Source of the DNA: Caulobacter sp. Root343
Lineage (GTDB): Bacteria; Pseudomonadota; Alphaproteobacteria; Caulobacterales; Caulobacteraceae
Assembly (NCBI RefSeq): GCF_001425745.1
Contig: NZ_LMDF01000005.1
Span: 356,829 to 420,828, forward strand
Direction of reading: 5' to 3'
DNA length: 64,000 nucleotides
Positions 17,631 through 26,982 of this stretch are shown here, piece by piece. The position numbers and the translations under genes are program-made. The notes below the pieces were generated by a model. The model saw nothing but the letters and a program-made list of their open reading frames with translations, did not search any database and had not been told where the DNA came from. Positions within the stretch are counted from its first letter, which is position 1; the number at the start of each line of letters is the position of its first letter.

Positions 17631-18471
17631 GAAACCCGCCGGTAGCCGAGCGGCGCGCCGACGCCCGCCGCCTCGATCCGGGCGATGGCCTCGGCCAGGG
17701 GCTCGATCGCGGTGGCCATGTGGTGGGCGTTGGCGTGCAGGATGGTGTCGGCGTCCAGCAGGATGGCCACGTGGCCCTTCCAGAACACCAGGTCGCCGCG
17801 CCGACGGTCGGCCTCGGCGACTTCCGGGAAGAAGCCGCGCTGCATGTCGGTGTCACGCGGACAGGCGCGGACGCAGGCATAGAGGGCCTGCTGCACCAGC
17901 CCCGAGCAGTCCAGGCCCAGCGACTCGCGGCCGCCCCACTGGTAGGGCGCGCCCAGGAAGCGCTCGGCGACGGCGACATAGTCGCGTTCTCCGCGCCCAA
18001 TGGCGGTCAGGTGTTCCTCGACGAACCAGCCGGTCCCCACGCCCTTGGCGAAGCGGCCTTCGCGCGCCTCGACCGTGACCAGGGCGTTCAGGCTGTAGAG
18101 CCCGTCGGGCCGCGACTTGATGTCGGGCTTGCTGAACGCATAGGTGCGGATCGCGCTGACGGCATGGGTCGGCGGCGCGCCTTGCGGCGTCAGCGCCGTG
18201 GCCTCGACGAAGCCGACATAGCCGTCGCGGGCCGCCTGGCCCCAGGCGAAGCCATCCTTGATCTCCAGCACCCGGAAGACCTCGCCGAACAGCAGCTGGT
18301 CCCACTGCTCGGCGTCGGGCGAGGCCGCGGCGCGGATGGCGGTGGCCGGGACGGCGCAGACCATCACCTCGCTGGCCTCGAAGCGCTCGGCCGGGGCCAG
18401 GCCCTCCAGGCGCTGGTCGGCCAGGTCGGCGCGGGCCAGGGTCACGCGGGAGTCGCCAAGGAAGTCCAAGC

Positions 18472-18475
<4 letters not shown>
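17627..18475 (-). CDS. NlpC/P60-family cell-wall peptidase
   Basis: 282 residues. SH3-like segments occupy the N-terminal half (FRVLEIKDGFAWGQAARDGYVGFV). The NlpC/P60 catalytic domain starts near residue 165 with APYQWGGRESLGLDCSGLVQ, which carries the catalytic Cys. The catalytic His is in KGHVAILLD, and a third polar residue follows in ILHANAHH. Such enzymes cleave D-gamma-glutamyl-diaminopimelate bonds in peptidoglycan peptides. No signal peptide is present, suggesting action on recycled muropeptides in the cytoplasm. The start ATG at 18475 overlaps the aminopeptidase stop by four bases, a pairing that also fits murein-peptide turnover. Confidence 0.9.
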
Positions 18476-19905
<1,430 letters not shown>

Positions 19906-19988
19906 CGGCGGAGTCCTTTAAAATTATGCTTAACGATTCCTTGAGGGCCACGCCGGATCATGGGCGCACCTTCGGGAGACCTGCCTTC

Positions 19989-20816
19989 ATGTGTCGCAAG
20001 CGCGCGCTCGTCGCAACCGTTCTCGCCCCGGCTATCGTGCTGATGGCGCTCGGCGCTCCCTTGGGGGCCTTCGCCGCGGACGCCCCCAAGCCCGCGCCGG
20101 AGGCCGCCGCCGCCAAACCGGTCAAGGCCTCGCCGCAGCAGCGCGCCGAGGCTCGGCGGCTGGACCCGCTGGCCCGCGCGGCCTTCTGGGGCGCCGAGTT
20201 CGAGACCGACGCTTCCGACGCCGAGGCGGGCGCGGGCCTGGCCCAGGCGTTGCGCGGCCTCGGCCGCAACGACGACGCCGCCGAGACCGCGACCAAGGCC
20301 CTGATCGCCCATCCCGACGACACCGCCCTGCTGCTGGAGCTGGCCCGCGCCCACGTCGCGCGCGGCCAGGGCTTCTACGCCATCGAGCCGGCCCGCAAGG
20401 CCGCCGCCCTGGCGCCGAAGGACTGGCGTCCGCTGACCCTGCTGGCCGTGGCCTACGAACAGGCCCAGCGCGACGAGGAGGCCGACGCGGCCCATCGCCA
20501 GGCCCTGGCCCTGGCGCCCAACGAGGCCACGCCGCTGGCCAACTACGCCATGCACCTGGCCGCCCAAGGCGACCTGCCGGGCGCGGAAGCCCAGTTGCGC
20601 CGCGCCGCCGCCCTGCCCTCGGCCGGGATCCAGGTGCGCCAGAACCTGGCCCTGGTGGTCGGCCTGCAAGGCCGCCTGCCCGAAGCCGAGAAACTGGCCC
20701 GCGCCGACCTGCCGCCCGAGCTGGTGGCCAACAACCTGGCCTATCTGCGCGCCGCCATCGGCCAGGCCGGTGGCAGCCGCTCTTGGGACGCGCTGAAGGC
20801 GGGCGGCGGGCAATAG
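19989..20816 (+). CDS. secreted tetratricopeptide-repeat protein (TadD-like)
   Basis: 275 residues. The signal peptide MCRKRALVATVLAPAIVLM ends near AFAAD. Helical TPR units follow from about residue 60 to 200 (AGLAQALRGLGRNDDAAE, LLELARAHVARGQG, LAVAYEQAQRDEEADAAH). TadD-type TPR proteins help assemble Flp pili, and the pilus locus is about 3 kb downstream, but other periplasmic TPR scaffolds look similar, so the pilus link is only a suggestion. The ATG at 19989 is chosen for the signal peptide; the frame is open to 19926. Confidence 0.7.
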   Translation: MCRKRALVATVLAPAIVLMALGAPLGAFAADAPKPAPEAAAAKPVKASPQQRAEARRLDPLARAAFWGAEFETDASDAEAGAGLAQALRGLGRNDDAAETATKALIAHPDDTALLLELARAHVARGQGFYAIEPARKAAALAPKDWRPLTLLAVAYEQAQRDEEADAAHRQALALAPNEATPLANYAMHLAAQGDLPGAEAQLRRAAALPSAGIQVRQNLALVVGLQGRLPEAEKLARADLPPELVANNLAYLRAAIGQAGGSRSWDALKAGGGQ

Positions 20817-20832
20817 GCTCGCGCTTCAGCCG

Positions 20833-21318
20833 TCAGCCTTGGAGCTTGCCCTCCGCCAGCAGTTCGCGGGTCCGCTTCAGCGTCGACAGCAAGGCGGCCT
20901 TGTAGCCGGTGGGGCCGTCGAACTGCGCCTGCTCCGCCTGCTCTTGCGGACCGTTCGGCGCCTGGCCGCGAAGGCCGAGATAGCAGTAGAAGCGCAGCTG
21001 CAGCGCGCCGTCCGCGTCCTCGAACAACTCGTTGATGATGGCCCCTTCACGCGGACCGGCGGCCTGGAAGAAGGTCACCTTGCTCAGCGGTTCCAGGGCG
21101 ACGATCTCGCGGAGGTCGGCCCCGCCGATCGTGGCGTCGCGCACGAAATGGCTCGCGCTTTCCTCCACGACATCGCAGCGGGTGCAGAGGCCCGGCGGCA
21201 GGAACAGGCGGGCGTCGCGGGCTTTCAGTTCCAGGCCGGCCCAGGCTTGCGCCCGGGTCAGCTTGGTCTCGCCCTCGGGGTTCACCGGGACGGTGGCGGT
21301 CGAATAGATCATGGTCAT
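20833..21318 (-). CDS. DUF1857-family SRPBCC protein
   Basis: 161 residues with the helix-grip (START-like) layout of SRPBCC proteins: an N-terminal strand (IYSTATVPVNPEGETKLTRAQ), FLPPGLCTRCDVVEESASHFVRD, and a long C-terminal helix. The AtaL-like/DUF1857 subgroup is often found with oxidoreductases; its ligand is unknown. It lies 25 bases after the NmrA-like gene on the same strand, so the two are probably co-transcribed and controlled by the divergent LysR regulator. Confidence 0.75.
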   Translation of the reverse strand: MTMIYSTATVPVNPEGETKLTRAQAWAGLELKARDARLFLPPGLCTRCDVVEESASHFVRDATIGGADLREIVALEPLSKVTFFQAAGPREGAIINELFEDADGALQLRFYCYLGLRGQAPNGPQEQAEQAQFDGPTGYKAALLSTLKRTRELLAEGKLQG

Positions 21319-21343
21319 AGTCCTTGGGAGCGGGCCGAGCGGG

Positions 21344-22216
21344 TCAGGCGGCGCTAGCGGCGATCTGGGTCGCGAAGTCGCGATAGGCGTGCAGCGGGCG
21401 CCCCAGGATCCGGGTCAGGCGCGCGACGTCGCCAGCCTCGGGAATCATGCCGTCGCCGACGAAGCGCTCGGCCATCAGGCGCATTTCATAGGCCATCCAC
21501 TTGGGCATGAAGTTGGCCAGGTTCTGCTCGAAGCCCGACGGATCATCGCCGCCATAGGCGACCGGGCGGCCCAGGACGTCCGACCAGATCGCCGCCACGG
21601 CGGTCCCGGTCAGCGTGTCGGGACCGACCAGGTTGATGGTCTCGATCGGCAGCTTGCCCGGCGCCTGGTCGCGACGGATCAGCTCGATCGCCGCGACCTC
21701 GGCGATGTCGCGGGCGTCGACCATGGCCACGCCCTTGCCGCCGACGGGCATCGGATAGACGCCGTAGTTCAGGATGACGTCCTTGATCGTCAGGTCGTTG
21801 TCGATGAAGTAGGCGGGACGCAGGATCGTGGCGGAGAAGCCCATCTGCTGGATCATCCGCTCGGCGCCGGACTTCACCGCGAAGTGGGGCACGTTCACGA
21901 AGCGATCGGCGTGGATCACCGACAGGTAGACGACCCGCTCGACGCCGGACTCGCGGGCGATGTTCAGGGTGATCAGCGCCTGGGTGAATTCGTCGGCCGC
22001 CACCGCGTTGAGCAGGAACAGCGTGCGGACGCCGGTGAAGGCGGCGCGCAAGGAGTCGATGTCGAGCAGGTCGCCTTGCACGACCTCGACGCCGGCCGGG
22101 AAGTCGGCCTTCGAGGGATCGCGGACCAGGACGCGCACGGCGGCGTCGCGGGCGACGAGTTGCTGGACGACTTGGCGGCCGACACGGCCGGTGGCGCCGG
22201 TAACGAGGATGGTCAT
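21344..22216 (-). CDS. NmrA-like NAD(P)-binding oxidoreductase
   Basis: 290 residues of an atypical short-chain dehydrogenase. The N-terminal dinucleotide motif is TGATGRVGRQVV. The segments VVQGDLLDIDSL, LFLLNAV and LSVIHADRFV belong to the NmrA/quinone-oxidoreductase (QorB-like) group. The catalytic Tyr-Lys pair of classical SDRs is not evident, so it may be a sensor or a quinone reductase. It is transcribed away from a LysR gene, which probably controls it, and precedes the DUF1857 gene. Confidence 0.85.
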   Translation of the reverse strand: MTILVTGATGRVGRQVVQQLVARDAAVRVLVRDPSKADFPAGVEVVQGDLLDIDSLRAAFTGVRTLFLLNAVAADEFTQALITLNIARESGVERVVYLSVIHADRFVNVPHFAVKSGAERMIQQMGFSATILRPAYFIDNDLTIKDVILNYGVYPMPVGGKGVAMVDARDIAEVAAIELIRRDQAPGKLPIETINLVGPDTLTGTAVAAIWSDVLGRPVAYGGDDPSGFEQNLANFMPKWMAYEMRLMAERFVGDGMIPEAGDVARLTRILGRPLHAYRDFATQIAASAA

Positions 22217-22247
22217 GGAAAAATCTCCGGGGTTCGAGTGACACCGG

Positions 22248-22289
22248 CAAATTAGCGATCCATATCTTGGCCAATAGACGCTAGATTTG
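22248..22289. promoter_or_regulatory. candidate LysR binding site between divergent genes
   Basis: CAAATTAGCG (22248-22257) and CGCTAGATTTG (22279-22289) form a near-perfect inverted repeat, one base longer on the right arm, separated by 21 bases. It sits midway between the NmrA-like and LysR starts. Confidence 0.45.
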
Positions 22290-22315
22290 GACACTCCGTC
22301 CCACTGGTGGAACAT

Positions 22316-23209
22316 ATGGACCTGCTCGCCCTCGCCGACTTCAACCTGGTCGCCCGGCATGGCGGGGTCGGCCGCGCCGCCCGCGCCGCCGGACGGCCCA
22401 AGGCGACCCTGTCGCGCAGGGTCGTGGAACTGGAGGCCAGCCTCGGCCTGCGCCTGTTCGAGCGTGGCGGCCGGACGTTGAAGCTCACCCAGGAAGGACG
22501 GGCGCTGCACGAGCGCACCACCGCCCTGCTCACCGAGCTGGACGAGACGGCGGCGGGCATCGCGTCCGGCGGCGACATCCCGCGCGGCCTGCTGCGGATC
22601 AGCGCGCCGTTGCTGTTCTCGCAGATCGCGATGGGCAGGCTGGCCGCCCAGTTCGCGATGAAGTTTCCGGACATCCGCCTGGAGGTGACGACGGAGGACC
22701 GGGCCGTCGACATGGTCGAGGAAGGCTATGACCTGGTGATCCGCGTGAACCCGGATCCGGACGCGACCCTGGTCGGGCGCGCCTTCATGCGCGATTACCT
22801 GGTGGTGGTGGCCAGCCCCGATCTCGCGCGGCCCACTGACGGATCCCCCGTCACCGCGATCGTGCGCGGGACAGGGTCGGGACTTGAAACCTGGAAGATG
22901 GCGAACGCGACCGGAGGTTCGACCCTCGTCGTCGATCCCGTCCTTGGCCTGTCCTCGATGATCATGGTCCGAGACGCCGTTCGGGCCGGGGTCGGCGTCG
23001 CACGGCTGCCGGTGTCGCTGGTGGGTCCCGATCTGGCCGCGGGCCGGCTGGCGCACTGGGGCGATATCGACGGGCCGGAGATCGCCCTATGGACGCTCTA
23101 CCCGTCGCGCCGTCTGCTCAGCGCGCGTGTCTCGGCGTTTCTCGATCACCTGAAGTCCGCCTTCCCCACCGGCGAGCCGCATGAGCTGGCGGCCTTCATC
23201 GGCGTGTGA
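22316..23209 (+). CDS. LysR-family transcriptional regulator
   Basis: 297 residues. The N-terminal winged helix (LALADFNLVARHGGVGRAARAAGR, then LSRRVVELEASLGLRLFER) spans residues 1-60. The effector-binding domain of two lobes starts near residue 90 (GLLRISAPLLFSQIAMGRLA). LysR genes usually repress themselves and activate the divergent gene, here the NmrA-like oxidoreductase and DUF1857 pair. The ATG at 22316 is preferred to a GTG at 22307. The inducer is unknown. Confidence 0.93.
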   Translation: MDLLALADFNLVARHGGVGRAARAAGRPKATLSRRVVELEASLGLRLFERGGRTLKLTQEGRALHERTTALLTELDETAAGIASGGDIPRGLLRISAPLLFSQIAMGRLAAQFAMKFPDIRLEVTTEDRAVDMVEEGYDLVIRVNPDPDATLVGRAFMRDYLVVVASPDLARPTDGSPVTAIVRGTGSGLETWKMANATGGSTLVVDPVLGLSSMIMVRDAVRAGVGVARLPVSLVGPDLAAGRLAHWGDIDGPEIALWTLYPSRRLLSARVSAFLDHLKSAFPTGEPHELAAFIGV

Positions 23210-23213
23210 AAGG

Positions 23214-23405
23214 CTAACCGCCGAGCGCCTGGCTCAAGGCCTTCGCGGTCCGGGTGAAATTGGCCAACAGGGGGTCGGCCAGCAGATACTTCATGGTGTA
23301 GGCGAAAAAGGCCGCCAAGCCGGCCACCAGCGCCATCTCCAGCGCAGCGCCGCCCTTTTCCTCGCGCGCGAAAGCAACCGCGATCTTCCTGTGCCTGTCC
23401 GCCAC
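23214..23405 (-). CDS. small Flp-type pilin-like protein
   Basis: 63 residues. A basic leader precedes EEKGGAALEMALVAGLAAFF, which matches the class III prepilin pattern G/XXXXE with predicted cleavage after Gly18 and Glu at mature +5, followed by one hydrophobic helix. PilA in this window has the same design (ESG/ATAIE). It lies 65 bases downstream of tadC on the same strand and could be a minor pilin or pseudopilin processed by CpaA. It is small and sequence support is limited to this pattern. Confidence 0.65.
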   Translation of the reverse strand: MADRHRKIAVAFAREEKGGAALEMALVAGLAAFFAYTMKYLLADPLLANFTRTAKALSQALGG

Positions 23406-23469
23406 GCGCCCTGTCCCAAAACGAAATCGTCTTGGCGAGCGCGCGCAAGTCCGGCGCCAGGCGGGAGTT

Positions 23470-24459
23470 CTAGTGCTTCCCGAACACGTCCTGGATCTTG
23501 ATGATCGCGGGACCCATGATGACCATGAACAGCACCGGCAGGAAGAACATGATCATCGGCACGGTCAGCTGAGCCGGCAGGGCCGCGGCCTTCTTCTCGG
23601 CGGCTGACAGGCGCAGATCGCGGTTCTCCTTGGCCATGACGCGCAGGGCCGTGCCCAGCGGGGTGCCGTAGCGCTCGGCCTGGATCATCGCCGTGGCCAC
23701 CGACTTGATGCCAGGATGGTTGGTCCGGCGGGCCAGGCCCTCGTAGGCCAGGCGACGGTCGGGCAGGTACGAAAGCTCGGCCGTCAGCAGGCTGAGCTCC
23801 TCGGCCAGCTCCATCGACGAGGCGCCGACTTCCGACCCGACCTTCTGGATCGCCGCCTCGATCGACATGCCGCTTTCGACGCAGATCAGCAGCAGGTCCA
23901 GCGAGTCGGGGAAGGCCGCCACGATCGACTCGCGGCGCTTCTGGGCGATGTTGCTGATGTAGACGTTGGGCGCGTAGTAGCCGAGCGCCAGGAACGCCAC
24001 GCACGCGCACATCTTCTGCAGGGGCAGCAGGCCAAAGCCGTTCACGACATAGAGATAGAAGGCCACCACCGCCCCGAATACGAACGGCATCACGAAGCGG
24101 AAGAAGTAGAAGGTGGTCACCGGGCGCGGGCCGCGGAAACCGGCCTGGGCCAGCTTGTCGACGACCTTGGGATCCTCCAGCAGCCGCGACAGCTGCAGCC
24201 GGTCCACGACGTTCTTGTAGAGACCCTCGTCCTGGTGGCGCAGCGAGCCGGTGCTCGACCCGCCGTTCCGCTGGGCGATGTTCTGGCGCGATCGCCGACG
24301 CAACTCCTCGCGCCGGTTGGCCACCGACTTCAGGCGGCCCTCCAGATTGTTGTCGCGCAGGGCCGGCGAAGCCAGGGTGATGATGGTGGCGAACACCACC
24401 ACGGCGATGAAGGCGGTCACCAGGTTGGTGGGGTCGGTCAGGGTGTCGACGATCTTCAC
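23470..24459 (-). CDS. tadC: Tad pilus inner-membrane platform protein TadC (CpaH)
   Basis: 329 residues. A short N-terminal helix (VTAFIAVVVFATIITLA) is followed by two helices near residues 115-165, the T2SS_F cytoplasmic domain (FPDSLDLLLICVESGMSIEAAIQ, YGTPLGTALRVMA) and a C-terminal helix (MIMFFLPVLFMVIMGPAII). With TadB it forms the membrane platform on which the CpaF ATPase drives Flp pilus assembly and retraction. It begins 12 bases after the tadB stop. Confidence 0.92.
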   Translation of the reverse strand: MKIVDTLTDPTNLVTAFIAVVVFATIITLASPALRDNNLEGRLKSVANRREELRRRSRQNIAQRNGGSSTGSLRHQDEGLYKNVVDRLQLSRLLEDPKVVDKLAQAGFRGPRPVTTFYFFRFVMPFVFGAVVAFYLYVVNGFGLLPLQKMCACVAFLALGYYAPNVYISNIAQKRRESIVAAFPDSLDLLLICVESGMSIEAAIQKVGSEVGASSMELAEELSLLTAELSYLPDRRLAYEGLARRTNHPGIKSVATAMIQAERYGTPLGTALRVMAKENRDLRLSAAEKKAAALPAQLTVPMIMFFLPVLFMVIMGPAIIKIQDVFGKH

Positions 24460-24471
24460 GCGGCCCTCCCC

Positions 24472-25449
24472 CTAGAACTTGAAATTGATCATGCGGCGCA
24501 TGACGAAGATGCCCAGGGTCATCCACAGCGCGCCCGCCAGCAGCATCAGGTGGCCGCGCGGATCGGTGAACATCGGCCGCATGTAGGAGGGCGAGGTCAC
24601 GCTGATCAGGGTGACGACGCCCGGCGGCAGCGAGCCGATGATGACGGCCGAGGCGATGGCTTCGGCCGACAGCGCCTTGATCTTCTCCTTCATCAGCTTG
24701 CGCGCGCGCAAGACGGTGGAGAGGTTGCCCAGGGCCTCGGCCAGGTTGCCGCCGGTCTTGGCCTGGATGGCCAGAACGATCGAGAAGAAGCGCAGCTCGC
24801 TGGTCGGCATGCGCTCGTACATCTTCTCCAGGGCCGCATCGACCGGCACGCCCATGGCGATGTTCTCGGTCAGGGTGCGGAACTCGCCGGCCAGGGGCTC
24901 GGGACTTTCCTTGCCGATGATCTTCAGGCAGTCGTGGACCGGCAGGCCCGACTTGATGCCGCGCACGATGATGTCGATGGCGTCCGAGAAGGCCTCGGTG
25001 AACTTGCGCGTGCGGCTCTTGGCCAGGAAGCCCAGCACCCAGCGCGGCAGGCCCGCCCCGGCGGCGAAGCCCGCGCCCAGGGCGACCAGCGGCATCTGGC
25101 GCAGCAGCAGGAACAGCAGGGCGACGAACACGCCCAGCACGCCGCTGATGATCCAGAACATCCTGACATTTTCGCCCAGGCCCGCGGCCTGCATGCGCGC
25201 GCCGATGCTGAGCGAGGCCTTCTTCTGCTTGCGCTCCTGCTCCTTGAGCGACTTGAGGATCGCCTGGCGGCGGGCGTCGGGTGTGTTGGCCGCGGCCTTG
25301 GCGCGGACGCTGGCCTGGCGCTCGCCGCCGCCGGCGATCATCTGGGCGCGCTTGGCCGCCTTGGCCGAGCCGCTGTCACCGCCGGCGAAGGCGAAGCCCA
25401 GGCCCGCGATGGTGATGAAACCGAGGATCCCGGCGATGATGAACAGCAT
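24472..25449 (-). CDS. tadB: Tad pilus inner-membrane platform protein TadB (CpaG)
   Basis: 325 residues. Hydrophobic helices lie at the N-terminus and near residues 95-145. A T2SS_F domain follows (FSDAIDIIVRGIKSGLPVHD, then GVPVDAALEKMYERMPTSEL), and a C-terminal helix pair closes the protein. The residues LVEALGNL-like in LAEALGNLSTVLRARKLMKEK are typical of TadB. It lies 3 bases from the cpaF stop and forms a platform with TadC. In Caulobacter nomenclature it is CpaG. Confidence 0.92.
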   Translation of the reverse strand: MLFIIAGILGFITIAGLGFAFAGGDSGSAKAAKRAQMIAGGGERQASVRAKAAANTPDARRQAILKSLKEQERKQKKASLSIGARMQAAGLGENVRMFWIISGVLGVFVALLFLLLRQMPLVALGAGFAAGAGLPRWVLGFLAKSRTRKFTEAFSDAIDIIVRGIKSGLPVHDCLKIIGKESPEPLAGEFRTLTENIAMGVPVDAALEKMYERMPTSELRFFSIVLAIQAKTGGNLAEALGNLSTVLRARKLMKEKIKALSAEAIASAVIIGSLPPGVVTLISVTSPSYMRPMFTDPRGHLMLLAGALWMTLGIFVMRRMINFKF

Positions 25450-25452
25450 CGC

Positions 25453-26982
25453 CTACTCCGCCGCGTCGAGGGCTTCGGCCAGTTCGCGCTCCAGGCCGTA
25501 ATAGCGAGCGCGGTCCCAGAAGCGCGGGCGGGCGATGCCGGTCGAGCGGTGCTTGCCCAGCACCCTGCCGTGCTCGTCCTCGCCGGTGATCTCGTAGATG
25601 AACAGGTCCTGGGTGACGATCACGTCGCCCTCCAGGCCCACCACCTCGGTGATGTGGGTGATGCGGCGCGAGCCGTCGCGCAGGCGGGCGGCCTGGATGA
25701 TCACGTCGACCGAGCCGACGATCATCTCCTTGATGGTCTTCGAGGGCAGGCCGTAGCCGCCCATGGTGATCATGCTCTCGACGCGGCTGATGGCCTCGCG
25801 CGGGCTGTTGGCGTGCAGCGTGCCCATCGAGCCGTCGTGACCGGTGTTCATGGCCTGGAGGAGGTCGAACGCCTCCGGCCCGCGGACTTCGCCGACGATG
25901 ATGCGTTCGGGACGCATCCGCAGACAGTTCTTGACCAGGTCGCGCATGGTGATCGCGCCCGAGCCTTCCAGGTTGGCCGGGCGGGTTTCCAGGCGCACCA
26001 CGTGCGGCTGCTGCAGCTGCAGTTCGGCCGCGTCCTCGCAGGTCACGACCCGCTCGGTGGGGTCGATGAACGCGGTCATGGTGTTGAGCAAGGTCGTCTT
26101 GCCCGAGCCCGTGCCGCCCGAGATGATGACGTTGCAGCGGCAGGCGCCGATGACGCCCAGAACCCGCGCCCCTTCCGGGCTGATGGAGAGGTACTCCACC
26201 AGGTTCTTCATCGTCAGCTTGTCCTTCTTGAACTTCCGGATGGTCAGGGTCGGACCATCCAGAGCCAAGGGTGGGGCGATGACGTTGACGCGGCTGCCGT
26301 CGGGCAGGCGGGCGTCGCAGATCGGCGAGCTTTCGTCGACCCGGCGGCCGACCTGGCTGACGATCCGCTGGCAGATGTTCATCAGCTGCAGATTGTCGCG
26401 GAAACGGACGTTGGTCAGCTGGACCTTGCCGCCCACTTCGATGAACACCCGGTGGGCGCCGTTGACCATGATGTCGGCGATGTCGTCGCGGGCCAGCAAA
26501 GGCTCCAGCGGACCGTAGCCGAGGACGTCGTTGATGATGTCCTGGACCAGGTGCTCCTGCTCGGCCACCGACATCGAGACGTTCTTGATCGCCACCAGCT
26601 CGGCGACGATGTCGCGGATCTCCTCGGCCGCCGCCTTGATGTCGAGCTGGGCCAGCTGGCTCAGGTCGATCGTGTTCAGCAGGGCGTTGAAGATCGTGGT
26701 CTTGGTGGCGTGGTAGTAGTCGCTCTGTTCACGGACGATATTGGTCGTCTGGGCGGCGGCGATGCCTTGCGCGGCGCGCAGCTGATCCAGGCCCGGCGTC
26801 GCCTTCGGCGCGGCGCCGCCCTTCGCGGCGGGACCGGTGAGCTTGGGCGCCGGCGCCTTGGGTTCCGGCGGGGCGGTCGGCTCGATCCGCTGCGGACGCG
26901 TGGCGATGGCCGCGCCGCCCGTCGGAGCGGGGGGCGGCGCCTTCTGTTCGGCGGGGGCTGACGGATCGCGCTTGCCGAACAT
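25453..26982 (-). CDS. cpaF: Tad pilus assembly/retraction ATPase CpaF (TadA)
   Basis: 509 residues. This secretion-type ATPase carries an Ala/Pro-rich N-terminal region (about 1-70), an N-terminal domain and the ATPase domain. Walker A GGTGSGKTTLLN is near residues 286-297, the Asp box is VVTCEDAAELQ, Walker B is MRPERIIVGEVRG, and the His box is GHDGSMGTLHANS. It is a bifunctional motor that extends and retracts Flp pili. It begins directly after cpaE and is followed within 3 bases by tadB. Confidence 0.97.
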   Translation of the reverse strand: MFGKRDPSAPAEQKAPPPAPTGGAAIATRPQRIEPTAPPEPKAPAPKLTGPAAKGGAAPKATPGLDQLRAAQGIAAAQTTNIVREQSDYYHATKTTIFNALLNTIDLSQLAQLDIKAAAEEIRDIVAELVAIKNVSMSVAEQEHLVQDIINDVLGYGPLEPLLARDDIADIMVNGAHRVFIEVGGKVQLTNVRFRDNLQLMNICQRIVSQVGRRVDESSPICDARLPDGSRVNVIAPPLALDGPTLTIRKFKKDKLTMKNLVEYLSISPEGARVLGVIGACRCNVIISGGTGSGKTTLLNTMTAFIDPTERVVTCEDAAELQLQQPHVVRLETRPANLEGSGAITMRDLVKNCLRMRPERIIVGEVRGPEAFDLLQAMNTGHDGSMGTLHANSPREAISRVESMITMGGYGLPSKTIKEMIVGSVDVIIQAARLRDGSRRITHITEVVGLEGDVIVTQDLFIYEITGEDEHGRVLGKHRSTGIARPRFWDRARYYGLERELAEALDAAE

